Source of the DNA: CAVZVZ01 sp963778895
GTDB taxonomy: Bacteria; Actinomycetota; Acidimicrobiia; Acidimicrobiales; Acidimicrobilacustridaceae
DNA length: 64,000 nt
Direction: 5' to 3'
Assembly: GCA_963778895.1 (NCBI GenBank)
Contig: CAVZVZ010000005.1
Coordinates: forward strand, 2,108,001-2,172,000
This document shows, one piece after another, positions 36,090-45,766 of this stretch. Position 1 is the first letter of the stretch, and each line of letters begins with the position of its first letter. Both the position numbers and the translations under genes were made by a program. The notes under the pieces were generated by a model. The model saw nothing but the letters and a program-made list of their open reading frames with translations. It ran no database searches and was not told the origin of the DNA.

Positions 36090-36775
36090 GGCACGCGGAG
36101 GGCATAGCCGACACCCCGGACGGTTCTGATCAGGTCGTCGCAGCCGGCCTCGGCGAGTTTGCGTCGCAAGTAGCTGATGTACACGGCGAGGTTCTTGGAG
36201 TCGGGGCCGAAGTCGTAGCCCCAGATACGGTCGTAGATCGTCGAGTGCTCGAGCACGATCCCCTCGTTCCGCATCAGCAGCTCGAGCAGATCGAACTCGG
36301 TCTTCGACAGTTCGAAGTCGTGCTCACCGCACCACGACCGTCGCGCCGCGGGGTCCATGCAGAGGTTCCCGACTCGCAACATCTCCGTGGCGGAGCCGTT
36401 CAACTCGGGCTGGGCTCGGCGGAGCAACGCCCGAAGGCGGGCGAGCAGCTCGGTGAGATCGAACGGCTTGGGCAGGTAGTCGTCGGCACCGGCATCGAGA
36501 CCCTCGACCCTGTCCGACGTCTGTGTGCGGGCGGTGAGCATCAGCACGGGCGTGCGGTCCTTCTCGGCGCGCAGCACTCGACAGACGGTGAGCCCGTCGA
36601 TGCCCGGCATCATCAGGTCGAGCACGATCACGTCGCGAGGCTCCTCGCGCAGGCTGGCGAGAGCCTCGCCACCGTCACTCGCGACAGTGACGTCGTACCC
36701 CTCGAGCTCGAGGGCCAACTGGAGTGAGCTGCGGATCGCGTCGTCATCATCGACGACCAGAACTCGAGGCGCCAT
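36086..36775 (-). CDS. OmpR-family response regulator (MprA-like)
   Basis: 229 residues from ATG 36775. The receiver has VVDDDDAI, acceptor Asp53 in IVLDLMMPGIDG and switch Lys in YLPKPFD. A winged-helix DNA-binding domain follows (LSKTEFDLLELLMRNEG, YISYLRRKLAEAG, IRTVRGVGYALR). An OmpR-type regulator overlapping its kinase is the MprAB arrangement. ATG 36775 is chosen over an upstream extension because MAPRVLVVDDD aligns with the family start. Confidence 0.92.
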   Translation of the reverse strand: MAPRVLVVDDDDAIRSSLQLALELEGYDVTVASDGGEALASLREEPRDVIVLDLMMPGIDGLTVCRVLRAEKDRTPVLMLTARTQTSDRVEGLDAGADDYLPKPFDLTELLARLRALLRRAQPELNGSATEMLRVGNLCMDPAARRSWCGEHDFELSKTEFDLLELLMRNEGIVLEHSTIYDRIWGYDFGPDSKNLAVYISYLRRKLAEAGCDDLIRTVRGVGYALRVP

Positions 36776-36821
36776 CGCTCCATGTTGCCCCGCGCGGACT
36801 AAAGGAGGGTAAGAGCGCTGG

Positions 36822-38237
36822 TTACAGACGCTCGACGAGCTCGCGATTGAGTACCTTGCCGACTTCGTTGCGGGGAAGTGCATCGATCGCCACGAAACGG
36901 ACCGGCACCTTGTAAGGCGCGAGATGGGTACGACTCAACGCTTCGAGCGCGGTGGCGTCGACCGTCGCATCCGCGTGCGGTACGACGAATGCCACGGGTA
37001 CTTCGCCCACGCGGGTGTCGGGGGCACCGACCACAGCCACGTCGGCGACCGAGGGCGCAAGCCGGAGGACCTCCTCGACCTCGCCCGGGAAGACCTTCAG
37101 CCCGCCGCGGTTGATCATGTCTGACACCCGACCGTCGATCCACACGAAGCCGTCGCCGTCGATGCTGCCGATGTCACCGGTGCGGAACCACCCGTCGGGA
37201 GTGATGCGGTCGGCGAGGTCCGCGCCGTCGGCGTATCCGGCGCTCATCGCCGTTGTCCGAACCTGGAGCTCGCCCGAAGACGTGTCGACCCGAACGTCCA
37301 CACCCTCGTGCGGGCGACCGAGTGCACCGAGCTTCGTCGCACCGAACGCACGCGAGTCGGCCGCGTTCCACCCGATGATCTCACCGCCGATCTCGGTCTG
37401 GCCGTAGCTGTTGAGCACCGCGATCCCGAACTTGTCGTGGAAGCGCCGAGCCTGCAGCGGCGACAACGGCGCCGTGATGCTGCGCACGAATCGAAGGGGG
37501 GTGAGGGTGGTGATCGACGGATCGTCGGTCAGCATCGTCATGGCCGCAGGAGGAAGAACGGTCGACTTGATGTCGTAGCGCTGAACGAGCTCCCCGAATC
37601 GAGTGGTGTCGAATCCGCCCATGACCACCACGGCGGCGCCGACCCGAAAGGCGAACAACACGTTGTAGATGCCCGCCCAGAGGGAGAGCGACACCGGGAT
37701 CAGGTTGGGCATGGGCGCTCCGGACCCCGCCGGTCGCCCGCTGCGAATCTTGCGGAGGACACCGTCCATCAACTCGAGCACGCCGGAATGTCGCAGGAGC
37801 ACGGGCTTCGGGCGCCCCGTCGTACCCGACGTCATCTGGACGAGCGCGATGTCGGGCTCGTGATGTGCAGCGGAACCCGGAACGAGCTCGAGACGCACGT
37901 CGCCCGTCGCCGACGTCGTGATCAGCGCTGAAGGGCGCACGCTTTCGAAGATGTGCGAACGTTCGGTGTCTGTCAGCCGGGGATTGATGGGCACGTACAC
38001 ACACCCCGCGAGCCAGACACCGAACAACGTGGCCACGAGCCCGGCTCCGTCCGGGAGGCTCACTGCAACCGGTGACCCCGGGCGAACACCGGCCTCGTCG
38101 AGAGTCGAGGCGGTGCTCTCGGCCATGCCCCGGAGCTCGCCTCGTGTGGTCTCGGCGTCGTCGTCGATGACGACGACATCCGAATCGGTCACCGGCTCCT
38201 CGGGCGCGAACAACAGGTCCGCGAGCGATGCCGTCAC
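36822..38237 (-). CDS. Acyl-CoA synthetase (AMP-binding)
   Basis: About 471 residues from GTG 38237. ANL adenylate-forming motifs are present: MTSGTTGRPKPVLL (P-loop), NSYGQTEIGGEI, DGWFRTGDIG, DGRVSDMINRGGLKVFPGEVE and, at the end, LPRNEVGKV with the catalytic Lys. It would activate a carboxylic acid to the CoA thioester for the crotonases and dehydrogenase upstream in the operon. GTG overlaps the crotonase stop by four bases. The substrate is unknown. Confidence 0.9.
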   Translation of the reverse strand: MTASLADLLFAPEEPVTDSDVVVIDDDAETTRGELRGMAESTASTLDEAGVRPGSPVAVSLPDGAGLVATLFGVWLAGCVYVPINPRLTDTERSHIFESVRPSALITTSATGDVRLELVPGSAAHHEPDIALVQMTSGTTGRPKPVLLRHSGVLELMDGVLRKIRSGRPAGSGAPMPNLIPVSLSLWAGIYNVLFAFRVGAAVVVMGGFDTTRFGELVQRYDIKSTVLPPAAMTMLTDDPSITTLTPLRFVRSITAPLSPLQARRFHDKFGIAVLNSYGQTEIGGEIIGWNAADSRAFGATKLGALGRPHEGVDVRVDTSSGELQVRTTAMSAGYADGADLADRITPDGWFRTGDIGSIDGDGFVWIDGRVSDMINRGGLKVFPGEVEEVLRLAPSVADVAVVGAPDTRVGEVPVAFVVPHADATVDATALEALSRTHLAPYKVPVRFVAIDALPRNEVGKVLNRELVERL

Positions 38238-39055
38238 TCGAGCTCCTGCCAGGATGCTGGTCGCTTCTCGGCGAAGGCGGCGGGGCCTTCGGTCTGGTCG
38301 GGATGCCCCCACATGGAGACGAGCTCGGCGGCGCCGGCGCGGCAGGCGTCGGTGAGGCCGAGCTCGAGGGCGCCCCAGAGGGCCCGTTTGGTGGCGGCCA
38401 TGGCGGCGGGTGAGTTCTGGGCGATCTTCTCGCCCAATGCCTGCGCGGCGTCGCGAAGTCGTTCAGGCGGATCCACGATCTCGCTGATCATGCCGAGCTC
38501 GTACGCGCGCTCGGCGGACAAACGCTCGTATCGCCCGACGAACGCCATGCGCATCACCGCTTCGGCCGGCATCTTGCGCAACAGGCCAATGGCTTCGATC
38601 GCTACGACCTGACCAATCGACACGTGCGGATCGAAGAACTGGGCATCGGATGCCGCGATGACGATGTCGGCATCGGCGATCCAGTGGAACCCGCCACCCG
38701 CGCAGATCCCGTTCACCGCAGTGATCACCGGCTTCCACACGTGCTGGTGCCACGCGGTGAAATGCAGATCCCAGTCCTCGACCGACGCGCGGTAGCGCTC
38801 CATCCCGACTCCGTCGCTCGCGATCTCTTGGACGTCGACACCGGTCTGGAATGCTCGTCCCTCGCCGGTGTGGACGATGACGCGAACGTCGGGGTCCTCG
38901 TCGAGCTCCGTCCACGCCGACGCGAACTCGTCGCGCATTCGAGTGCTCATCGCGTTCAGTTGCTCGGGGCGGTTGTTGATCAGCCAGCCAACGGGGCCGT
39001 GGCGCTCGACCTTCAAGCACTCGTAGGACGAATAGGTCATGGCGCCTTTGCTCAT
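38234..39055 (-). CDS. Enoyl-CoA hydratase/isomerase family protein
   Basis: 273 residues from ATG 39055, which overlaps the stop of the tandem paralogue (ATGA). Crotonase motifs: NRPEQLNAMS, RAFQTGVDV for the first oxyanion loop and NGICAGGGFHWIADADIVIAA for the second; FDPHVSIGQV and the C-terminal helix follow. The catalytic Glu pair of hydratases is not obvious, so isomerase or ring-cleaving roles are possible. A ~147-bp 3' segment is almost identical to the next gene (see repeats). Confidence 0.88.
   Translation of the reverse strand: MSKGAMTYSSYECLKVERHGPVGWLINNRPEQLNAMSTRMRDEFASAWTELDEDPDVRVIVHTGEGRAFQTGVDVQEIASDGVGMERYRASVEDWDLHFTAWHQHVWKPVITAVNGICAGGGFHWIADADIVIAASDAQFFDPHVSIGQVVAIEAIGLLRKMPAEAVMRMAFVGRYERLSAERAYELGMISEIVDPPERLRDAAQALGEKIAQNSPAAMAATKRALWGALELGLTDACRAGAAELVSMWGHPDQTEGPAAFAEKRPASWQELE
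38286..38432. repeat. Near-identical copy 1 of a 147-bp segment shared by two crotonase genes
   Basis: Aligned by eye with 39125-39271, it differs at about 8 of 147 positions. Flanking sequence diverges sharply on both sides. It encodes the C-terminal region around NSPAAMAATKRALWG. Confidence 0.85.
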
Positions 39056-39871
39056 GGGAACTGTGCTCCTGCGTCGTCGAGGGGCAGCCACTCGGGCTCC
39101 CGTCTCTCGGTGAAGGCCAGCGGCCCTTCGGTCTGGTCGGGGTGGCCCCACATGGAGACGAGCTCGGCGGCGCCGGCGCGGCAGGCGTCGGTGAGGCCTA
39201 GTTCGAGGGCGCCCCACAGGGCGCGTTTGGTGGCGGCCATGGCGGCGGGTGAGTTTCGGGCGATCTTCTCGGCCAGCGCTTGGGCCACGTCTCGCAACCG
39301 CTCCGGTGGGTCGACCACTTCACTCAGGATGCCCAGCTGCCGAGCTCGAGCCGCGGTGATGCGCTCGTGCGAGCCCGTGAGCGCCATGCGGACGATCGGT
39401 TCCATGGGCGACTTGCGCACCAGCGCGATGGCTTCGTACGCGGTGACCTGGCCGATCGATACGTGCGGATCGAGGAAGGTTGCGTTCGAGGACGCGATGA
39501 CGATGTCGGCGTCGGCGACGAAATGCAGTCCACCGCCGGCACAGGTGCCGTTCACGGCCGCGATGACCGGCTTCCAGACCTGGTTGTGCCAGGCCGTCAA
39601 TCGCAGCTCGGCGTCGCGGGTCCGTCGCGATTGCTCGCGCAATGCCTGTTTGTCCCGACCGAGCTGCACGACGTCCACGCCGGTTTGGAACGTCTTCCCG
39701 TTGCCGGTGTTGACGATCACCGCGAACGTCAGGGTCGTCCGCGAGCTCGCGCCACGCCCGTTCCAGCTCCTCGAGCATGCGCGCGTCCATCGCATTGCCG
39801 GCTTTCGGTCGGTTGAAGGTCAACCAACCCACCGGACCCACGCGCTCGACGACCAGGGTGTCGTAGCTCAT
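39052..39871 (-). CDS. Enoyl-CoA hydratase/isomerase family protein, frameshifted near 39722
   Basis: The N-terminal piece from ATG 39871 (VERVGPVGWLTFNRPKAGNAMD ... ADDPDVR) switches frame at a GTTCGCGG stretch and continues as VIVNTGNGKTFQTGVDVVQLG, then NGTCAGGGLHFVADADIVIASS. Together they give a ~273-residue crotonase paralogous to the next gene downstream. One extra G would explain the break. It starts three bases after the dehydrogenase stop, within the five-gene operon. Confidence 0.85.
39125..39271. repeat. Near-identical copy 2 of the 147-bp crotonase segment
   Basis: Partner of 38286-38432, about 95% identical by eye, in the same orientation 839 bp away. The encoded protein segment is the same in both genes while the N-terminal halves differ widely. 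Confidence 0.85.
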
Positions 39872-39874
39872 CGC

Positions 39875-41170
39875 TCAACCTCGAGGGACGTCGCGCCACG
39901 CTGCGTCGTGCCACGGGTCGGGATCGCGCGGTAGACCGAGGACGCGCTCGGCCACGATGTTCTTGTTCACCTCGGTGGTTCCACCTTCGATCGTGTTGGC
40001 CCGGCTGCGCAGCATGCCGCGTACCTCGTAGGGCAACGACTCGTCGTACGTCCCGGCGTCGGAAAGCCAGGCGATGGCGGCCGGGCCGAGCAGGTCGGTG
40101 GCGAGCAACTGCACGCGTTGGTTGAGCGTGCCCTGATGAACCTTCCCGATCGAGCTGGCCGCACCGGGTGAGCGGCCCGCCTTGAGCCCGGCGCGCACGC
40201 GCTGGTTCGTCCAATCGCGAATGCGCTCCTCGCTGTAGGCCGCCATCAACGCCTGCCGTACGTGCGGGTCGTCCCATCGTCGAGCGCGGCCATCGGCCGG
40301 CTCGGCCTTGGCCACGCGGATCAGCCGTTCGACGCCGGAGCCGCCGATGCGATCCACTCCACCGGATCCCGATCCGGAGACCATCTGGCGCTCACCCGAG
40401 AGCGTGGCGTTGGCCACGCGCCAGCCATCGTCGACGGCGCCCACCCGGTTCGCATCAGGTACACGGGCGTGATCGAGGAACACTTCGTTGAAATCGATCT
40501 CGCCGGTGATGTGACGTAGCGGCCGCACGTCGACCCCGGGCTGATCGAGGGCGACGAGGAAGTACGTGATGCCCTTGCGCTTGGGGGCGTCGGGACTCGT
40601 GCGCGCGAGCAGGACGCCGAAGTCGGACAGATGGGCCCAGGTCGTCCAAACCTTCTGCCCGCTGATCACCCATTCCTCGCCGTCGCGCTCCGCGCGCGTC
40701 GCGAGCGACGCCAGGTCCGACCCCGCGCCGGGCTCGCTGAAGAGCTGGCACCACTTCTCTTCGTTGCGCACGATCGGCGGGAGGAACCGAAGACGCTGCT
40801 CTTCGGTGCCGTGCGCGAAGAGCGCAGGCGCAGCGAGGTTGAGTCCGAGGGGATTGAGGCGCCCGAGGTTGTAGGGCCGTAGCTCGGCATCGATCAGGCG
40901 AGCCGTGCTCGGCGCGACGTCGAGTCCGCCGTACTCCACCGGCCAGGTCGCGGCGACGAGACCGGACCATCCGAACGTCGGGTACCAGGCTTCGTATTCG
41001 GCGCGTGAGCGGACCTCGCGGATTGCCGCCGCACCGCCGCGACTGGCCGCCTCGCGCCACGCTCGGGGCACGTTGTCCTCGACCCAGGCGCGGACGCGTG
41101 CGGCCACCTCGGGGGCGATCGTGTCGCGGTCGATGTCGATCCGCGGCGCGGTGGATGCCGACACGCTCAA
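39875..41170 (-). CDS. Acyl-CoA dehydrogenase
   Basis: 431 residues. FAD-binding motifs of the acyl-CoA dehydrogenase superfamily are present: QLFSEPGAGSDLASLATRA and EWVISGQKVWTTWA, then FNEVFLDHARVPDANRVG and a C-terminal domain ending with IEGGTTEVNKNIVAERVLGLPRDP. It would insert an alpha-beta double bond (or equivalent) in an acyl-CoA for the crotonases in the operon. TTG 41170 overlaps the fusion gene stop (TTGA); a GTG at 41164 is an alternative start. Confidence 0.9.
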   Translation of the reverse strand: MSVSASTAPRIDIDRDTIAPEVAARVRAWVEDNVPRAWREAASRGGAAAIREVRSRAEYEAWYPTFGWSGLVAATWPVEYGGLDVAPSTARLIDAELRPYNLGRLNPLGLNLAAPALFAHGTEEQRLRFLPPIVRNEEKWCQLFSEPGAGSDLASLATRAERDGEEWVISGQKVWTTWAHLSDFGVLLARTSPDAPKRKGITYFLVALDQPGVDVRPLRHITGEIDFNEVFLDHARVPDANRVGAVDDGWRVANATLSGERQMVSGSGSGGVDRIGGSGVERLIRVAKAEPADGRARRWDDPHVRQALMAAYSEERIRDWTNQRVRAGLKAGRSPGAASSIGKVHQGTLNQRVQLLATDLLGPAAIAWLSDAGTYDESLPYEVRGMLRSRANTIEGGTTEVNKNIVAERVLGLPRDPDPWHDAAWRDVPRG

Positions 41171-43247
41171 CGCCCGGTGAATTCGGGCGGACGCTTCTCC
41201 TTGAACGCGCCCAGGCCTTCACGGAAGTCGTCGCTTCGCGACGACAACTCCAGCGCGAACGCTTCGTTCTGCAGTTGCTCTGCGAGTGTCGTGCTCTGGG
41301 CGGCGTGCAGGAGCCATTTCGTCAGGCCGAGCGCGACCGTCGGGCCCGTCGCAAGCCTTTCGACGAGCGCGTCGACTTCGGTATCGACGTCATCGGCGGG
41401 CACCGCCCGATGAACGAGCCGCCAATCGGCCGCTTCGGTGCCACTCAGCTTGCGGCCGAGCAACAGGAGCTCGCGGGCTCGGGTCATACCGGTGATGCGA
41501 GGCAACAGCCACGTTGCGCCGCTGTCGGGCGTGAAGCCCCGCTCGCCGAACGGCTCCCAGAACGTTGCCGACTCGGCGGCGACGGTGAAGTCGGCGGCCA
41601 GCGCGAGCTGGAAACCGATGCCGGCGGCCCATCCCTGCACTCGGCACACGATCGGTGTCTGGGTCGAGAGGACGAGCGGGATCAACCGATGGGCCGAGCG
41701 ACGGTACCCGTCGTTGGATGCTGCCCACCCGAGGGCGCTCGCCCGAGGGTGCGTTGCGCGCCACGATGTCGGCGCCGCCGCAGAAGTGGTCGCCCGCACC
41801 GCTCAACACGATGACGCGAACGGCCTCGTCGCGTCCCGCGGCCTCGATGGCGTCGATGAGGCCGGTCGTCATCGGGTCGTTGAGGGCATTGCGCTTGTCT
41901 GGCCGTTGCAACTCCAGCCGCAGGACGTTGTCGTCGAGCTCTGCCGACAGACCGTCGGCGGACGCGTAGTCGGTCATCGGTTCGCCGAACCTCGACCCGT
42001 CGGCGAAGCCGACCGCGATCGCGTCGAGCGCCGTTTGCAGGTCGTGCCCGTCGCCCGGTGGGTCGGGCAGCTTCACGGGACCGTGCTCCCGACTCGGCAA
42101 CAGGATGGTGGCGTGGCCCGGCGTGGTCGCCTCGCCGCGTTGGTTCTCGACCGTGAGGTCCAGATCGACGGCGGGCCGGTCACCGTCGGCGAGGTACTTG
42201 CGGGTGACGGTGCCTCGGAGCCACTGCGTGTCGCCGACGTAGTTGAACCGGCGGAACTCACAATCGAGCTTCCACAGCCACCCGTCGTCGCCCATCCAGT
42301 CGGTGCACAGGTGGATCAGCCACGTCTCGCGCATCCGGCCGTAGTCGAAGGTCGTCGGGTTGCCGGATCGGCGGGCGAACTCCGGGTCCCAGTGCACTCG
42401 CTGCATCACGTCCGGCACGTTGTTCTCGTCGCGATGGAAGAACCGCGGTATGCGCTCACGGTTCTGCGCCGCGAGCCGAAGCGCGCCGACGCCGTAGAGG
42501 CCCATTCCCATACCGACGTGCCAACACACGATGTCGGTGACGGTGAGGGGGCCCTTGACCATCGGGCCGACGGTGTCACCCTCCGAGACGTCCTCCCACC
42601 ACCGTGGGTCGGCGCCGCGAGGCTGCTCGCTGGCGTACTGCTTCTCGATCTCGGTGATCTCGTCGTCGGTGTAGGAGGCGAGCTCGATGGCGTCGTACTT
42701 CTTTCGTTCGCGCGCCTTCTTGCGTTCGGTGCGGATCATCAGTCGGTACTGACCGGCGAGCAGCGTGTCGTCTTCGTCGCGGAACACCTGCGCGGTCCAC
42801 TCGTGCACCGCGCGCTCGGCGAACTCGCTCGGCTTGTCGAGCACGCCGACGAGAGCGTTGCGGCGGAACACCCGCTTGCCGGGACGCAAGGGCGCCCACC
42901 ATTCGCGCGCGCTGGCCGAGTAGAAGGCATGCACACCGCGAAGCGGGTCACCCTTCATGAGGTCGCGTTGGTCGGCCGCGACCTCGGTCACCTCGTCCTC
43001 GCCGATCAAGGTGTCGCCCCCAACCAGCGGCGGTGGTGCGATCGGACCGTTCCACACCGAGTTGGCCGCGTGGTCCGGGTCACACCAGAGCGGGTTGTCG
43101 TCGCCGTAGGCCTCGGCCACGTGGCGGAAGGCGTCGGTCGTGGGTACCCGGTAGTGCGGGCGGCATCGGATGTGGCTCCGGAATGCCGATGCGCGCCCGA
43201 AGCCGGGCAATGGCTTCGTCGGTTATCTCTGGCGCCTCGACCCCCAT
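41167..43247 (-). CDS. MaoC-like (double hotdog) / enoyl-CoA hydratase fusion, frameshifted at ~43165 and ~41705
   Basis: From ATG 43247 the protein reads PEITDEAIARLRARIGIPEPH, then in another frame RPHYRVPTTDAFRHVAEAYGDDNPLW, a FAS1-type N-terminal MaoC hotdog. A second hotdog follows (VSEGDTVGPMVKGPLTVTDIVCWHVG, RRFNYVGDTQW). After a linker, a crotonase domain begins (LELQRPDKRNALNDP, HFCGGADIV), changes frame near 41705 and continues with VQGWAAGIGFQLALAAD. Total is about 690 residues. It would combine two acyl-CoA-handling activities. It is the first gene of the operon. Confidence 0.82.
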
Positions 43248-43335
43248 CTCGATGATTATTGCACGAGAATGAATCTCGGTTCACGAGCAGCCCGGCCGCG
43301 GCATCGCCCTGCCAGTGCGCTGTCGGACGGCGTGT

Positions 43336-44950
43336 TCACCGCCGCGGTCTCGGCGAGCAGATCTGTGCCGGTCCCGGGGTGGGCACCGGTGCGCTCGGGT
43401 CGGGCTTCACGACGATGTCGAGCGAGTCGAGCCCGACGAGCGCGAGCGTTTCGCCTCCATCGGAACTGAACTCGAGGCGGGCCCGTGGGTCGTCGCTCGT
43501 TGTCGGTTCGGTAACGACGATGTTGCCGCGGAATCCCATGGTGTCACCCGCCGCAAGATGTATTCGCGTCGCGTTCGTCGGTTGCTCGCAACCCACGAAC
43601 GGAGCCTTCTGATCGATCTGTTGCAGCACGAGCCGGAAGGTCACGGCTCGTTCGAGTCCGGGGTCGATCGGACCAGGATCGGGGATGCGGCCGCTCGCCA
43701 CACCTTCGCGCAACCACGCCAACGTGAGGTCAGGCGTGAGGGTCGGATCGGGCCGCACCCATCCCGGCAGTTCGGCCGCTATCGGCACTTCGCGCGGCGG
43801 CCAGGTAGAGCGCCTTCTCCGGTCGCGTTCCCCGCCCCGATCCCTTCTGGTTCACGACGATGTCGAGGTTGCCTGGTATGCCCACGAGCAAGACGACCAC
43901 CATGACCGGAGCGACTGCGGGTGCGCGACGCGCGATCGCGTCCGTGGCGACGCCCAGTGTCGGAATGAGCATCGCAGCGATGATGTGTAGGTACCGGCTC
44001 TGTTCGGCATACGCGCTGCCGAAAGCGGCACGGCTCCATGCCGTCAGCAGGACGAACACCACCACGCCGACGAGCAAGCCTGCTGGCATGGCCGCTCGTC
44101 GGCGGACATCCGCACGAGCCGGATGCCTCCAGGCGAGGAGCAATCCGGCGACGAGGACGAGACCGAGCAACAGGCCGACCCCGCGGATCTGTCCGAGGGC
44201 GTTCAACGTGGAGCTGAACGCGGAGCCGACGAACGACGCGATCATCGACGGAGTCGTTCGCAGGCGCTGGTAGTCGTTCCGGGCGAACGTCCACCACCAC
44301 AATCCGTACACCGCGAAGAGGGGCGCCGTGTGCAGGATCGCGATCCGCCAACCTCGACGGATGAAGGTCGACACGCCGACCGCCCCGACCATCGCGATGC
44401 CGACGCCGGAGCACATGAGCGCGGCCAGGCCCGCACCCAGACCGATCCAGTCGCGGCGATCCACCGGACCGTCGTGGTCGGCGAGGAGGAGATGGATCAG
44501 CCCGAAGACGAGCGCCCCGTCGAAGGTGATCTGGAAGGCCCGCAGGATGTTGGAATCGCCGGATCCGAACAACACGAACAGCGACGCGGCGACGGTCGCC
44601 ATCCACGGGCTCACTCCGGCGCGCCGCATCACGGCCCGCAACAGCCCGGCGGCGACCAGGTGCAGGATGATCGTGAGGAGCTGGTACGGCACATACGTCC
44701 GAAGGCCGAAGATGTGGAACATCACGCGGTACGTGATGATCGGCAACGTCGTCCAATGTTCCGCGTGCGGCTTGAAGAGCCCCGACATGCTGCCGGCATC
44801 GCGGGATATCAGGAAGCTCCACTCGTCACCGAAGAACCACCGATTGCGTCCCGCCCAGAGGTAGACGAACACCGCCACGACCTGTACGGCGACGAAGACA
44901 CGCAGTGCTGCTCTCGGCGCCCGATCGAGGACGTACGGCTGTTCACTCAC
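43336..44950 (-). CDS. Polytopic membrane protein, GT-C glycosyltransferase-like, frameshifted near 43795
   Basis: About 540 residues in two frames. The first part has roughly ten membrane helices. An early loop WFFGDEWSFLISRDAG carries the acidic residues typical of GT-C enzymes, followed by PHAEHWTTLP. After the break the soluble extracytoplasmic tail reads ELPGWVRPDPTLTPDLTLAWL and ends PRPRR. GT-C enzymes transfer sugars from lipid carriers at the outer face of the membrane; the acceptor is unknown. The gene begins 13 bases after the TetR stop, so they may share a transcript. Confidence 0.75.
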
Positions 44951-44963
44951 AGCCGTCTGGCCG

Positions 44964-45662
44964 TCAGTCCCGGGCGAAGGCGCCGTCGATGATGTCGTGC
45001 AATGCCGGCAGTGGAAGTCGTTCCGTCGTGTCGCTGTCGGACACCACGGCGGGGTCCATCGCTTGATACGCCGACACCAAACCGCTCAGCAGGCGCGCCA
45101 GCACGACGGGATCGCCATCGCGGAATTCCTTGGCCTTCTGGCCACGTGTGAAGATCCCTGCCTGGATCTCCATCGCCGACTCGAAGTTGTGCGATAGCGA
45201 CGAGGAGTCGGGCATCTCGGTCGACGGCGCGGTGGCGGTGGCCGACCGCACGTACAGCCGACCGAAATGAGGATGCTCGCGGAAGAAGCCGACCTCGAAG
45301 TCGACGAGGCGGTGGAGCTGTTCGCCGGCGGTCCCGCCTTGGTCGACGATCGCTTGCATGCCAGGGAGCATCTCGGTCCCACGGCGCAGGAAGACGCTCA
45401 GGAACAGATCGTCCTTGTTCTCGAAGAACGAGTAGACGGAACCCACCGAGAACTCGGCCAGGTCGGCGATCTCCTTCAGCGTGGTGTCGTGGAAGCCTTT
45501 GGCGCCGAACACCTCCTCGGCCGCGTCGAGCAGCTGGGTGCGGCTGAGGTCCTGGTGCAACAGGCGCCGCTGCTCGCGACGACTGGCGGCGTCGGACGAC
45601 GTCTGACCGTTGGTCCCGGCGCGCTTGGAAGCGGTCGCCTTCTTCTTGGTCGCCTTGGTCAT
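44964..45662 (-). CDS. TetR-family transcriptional regulator
   Basis: 232 residues. A basic Lys-rich N-terminal extension (MTKATKKKATASKRAG) precedes the HTH: SRTQLLDAAEEVFGAKGFHDTTLKEIADLAEFSVGSVYSFFENKDDLF. The ligand-binding domain is helical with no recognised specificity. It is divergent from the crotonase at 45767; the shared 104-bp promoter holds the 20-bp-spaced repeat array, which is a natural candidate for its own operator. TetR proteins near acyl-CoA genes usually respond to acyl-CoA ligands. Confidence 0.88.
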   Translation of the reverse strand: MTKATKKKATASKRAGTNGQTSSDAASRREQRRLLHQDLSRTQLLDAAEEVFGAKGFHDTTLKEIADLAEFSVGSVYSFFENKDDLFLSVFLRRGTEMLPGMQAIVDQGGTAGEQLHRLVDFEVGFFREHPHFGRLYVRSATATAPSTEMPDSSSLSHNFESAMEIQAGIFTRGQKAKEFRDGDPVVLARLLSGLVSAYQAMDPAVVSDSDTTERLPLPALHDIIDGAFARD

Positions 45663-45716
45663 CGACAGGGTGCCTCCTCGGTGCCACGTTACGCGGTATC
45701 AGTCGGCTCCTCACGA

Positions 45717-45761
45717 ATTCAGCCCCCTTCGCATCTGTTCAGCACAGTGAAGCTAGGTTCT
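45717..45761. promoter_or_regulatory. Three GTTCA-like direct repeats at exact 20-bp spacing
   Basis: ATTCA (45717-45721), GTTCA (45737-45741) and GTTCT (45757-45761) occupy the same face of the helix, ending 5 bases before the crotonase ATG and inside the TetR/crotonase divergent promoter. The same arrangement occurs at 48707-48751. Confidence 0.5.
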
Positions 45762-45766
45762 GTCGG

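Noticed and set aside
41438..43255. Long plus-strand open frame opposite the MaoC/crotonase fusion
   Set aside because: Antisense shadow; the translated protein has no domain and the minus-strand protein has clear family motifs.
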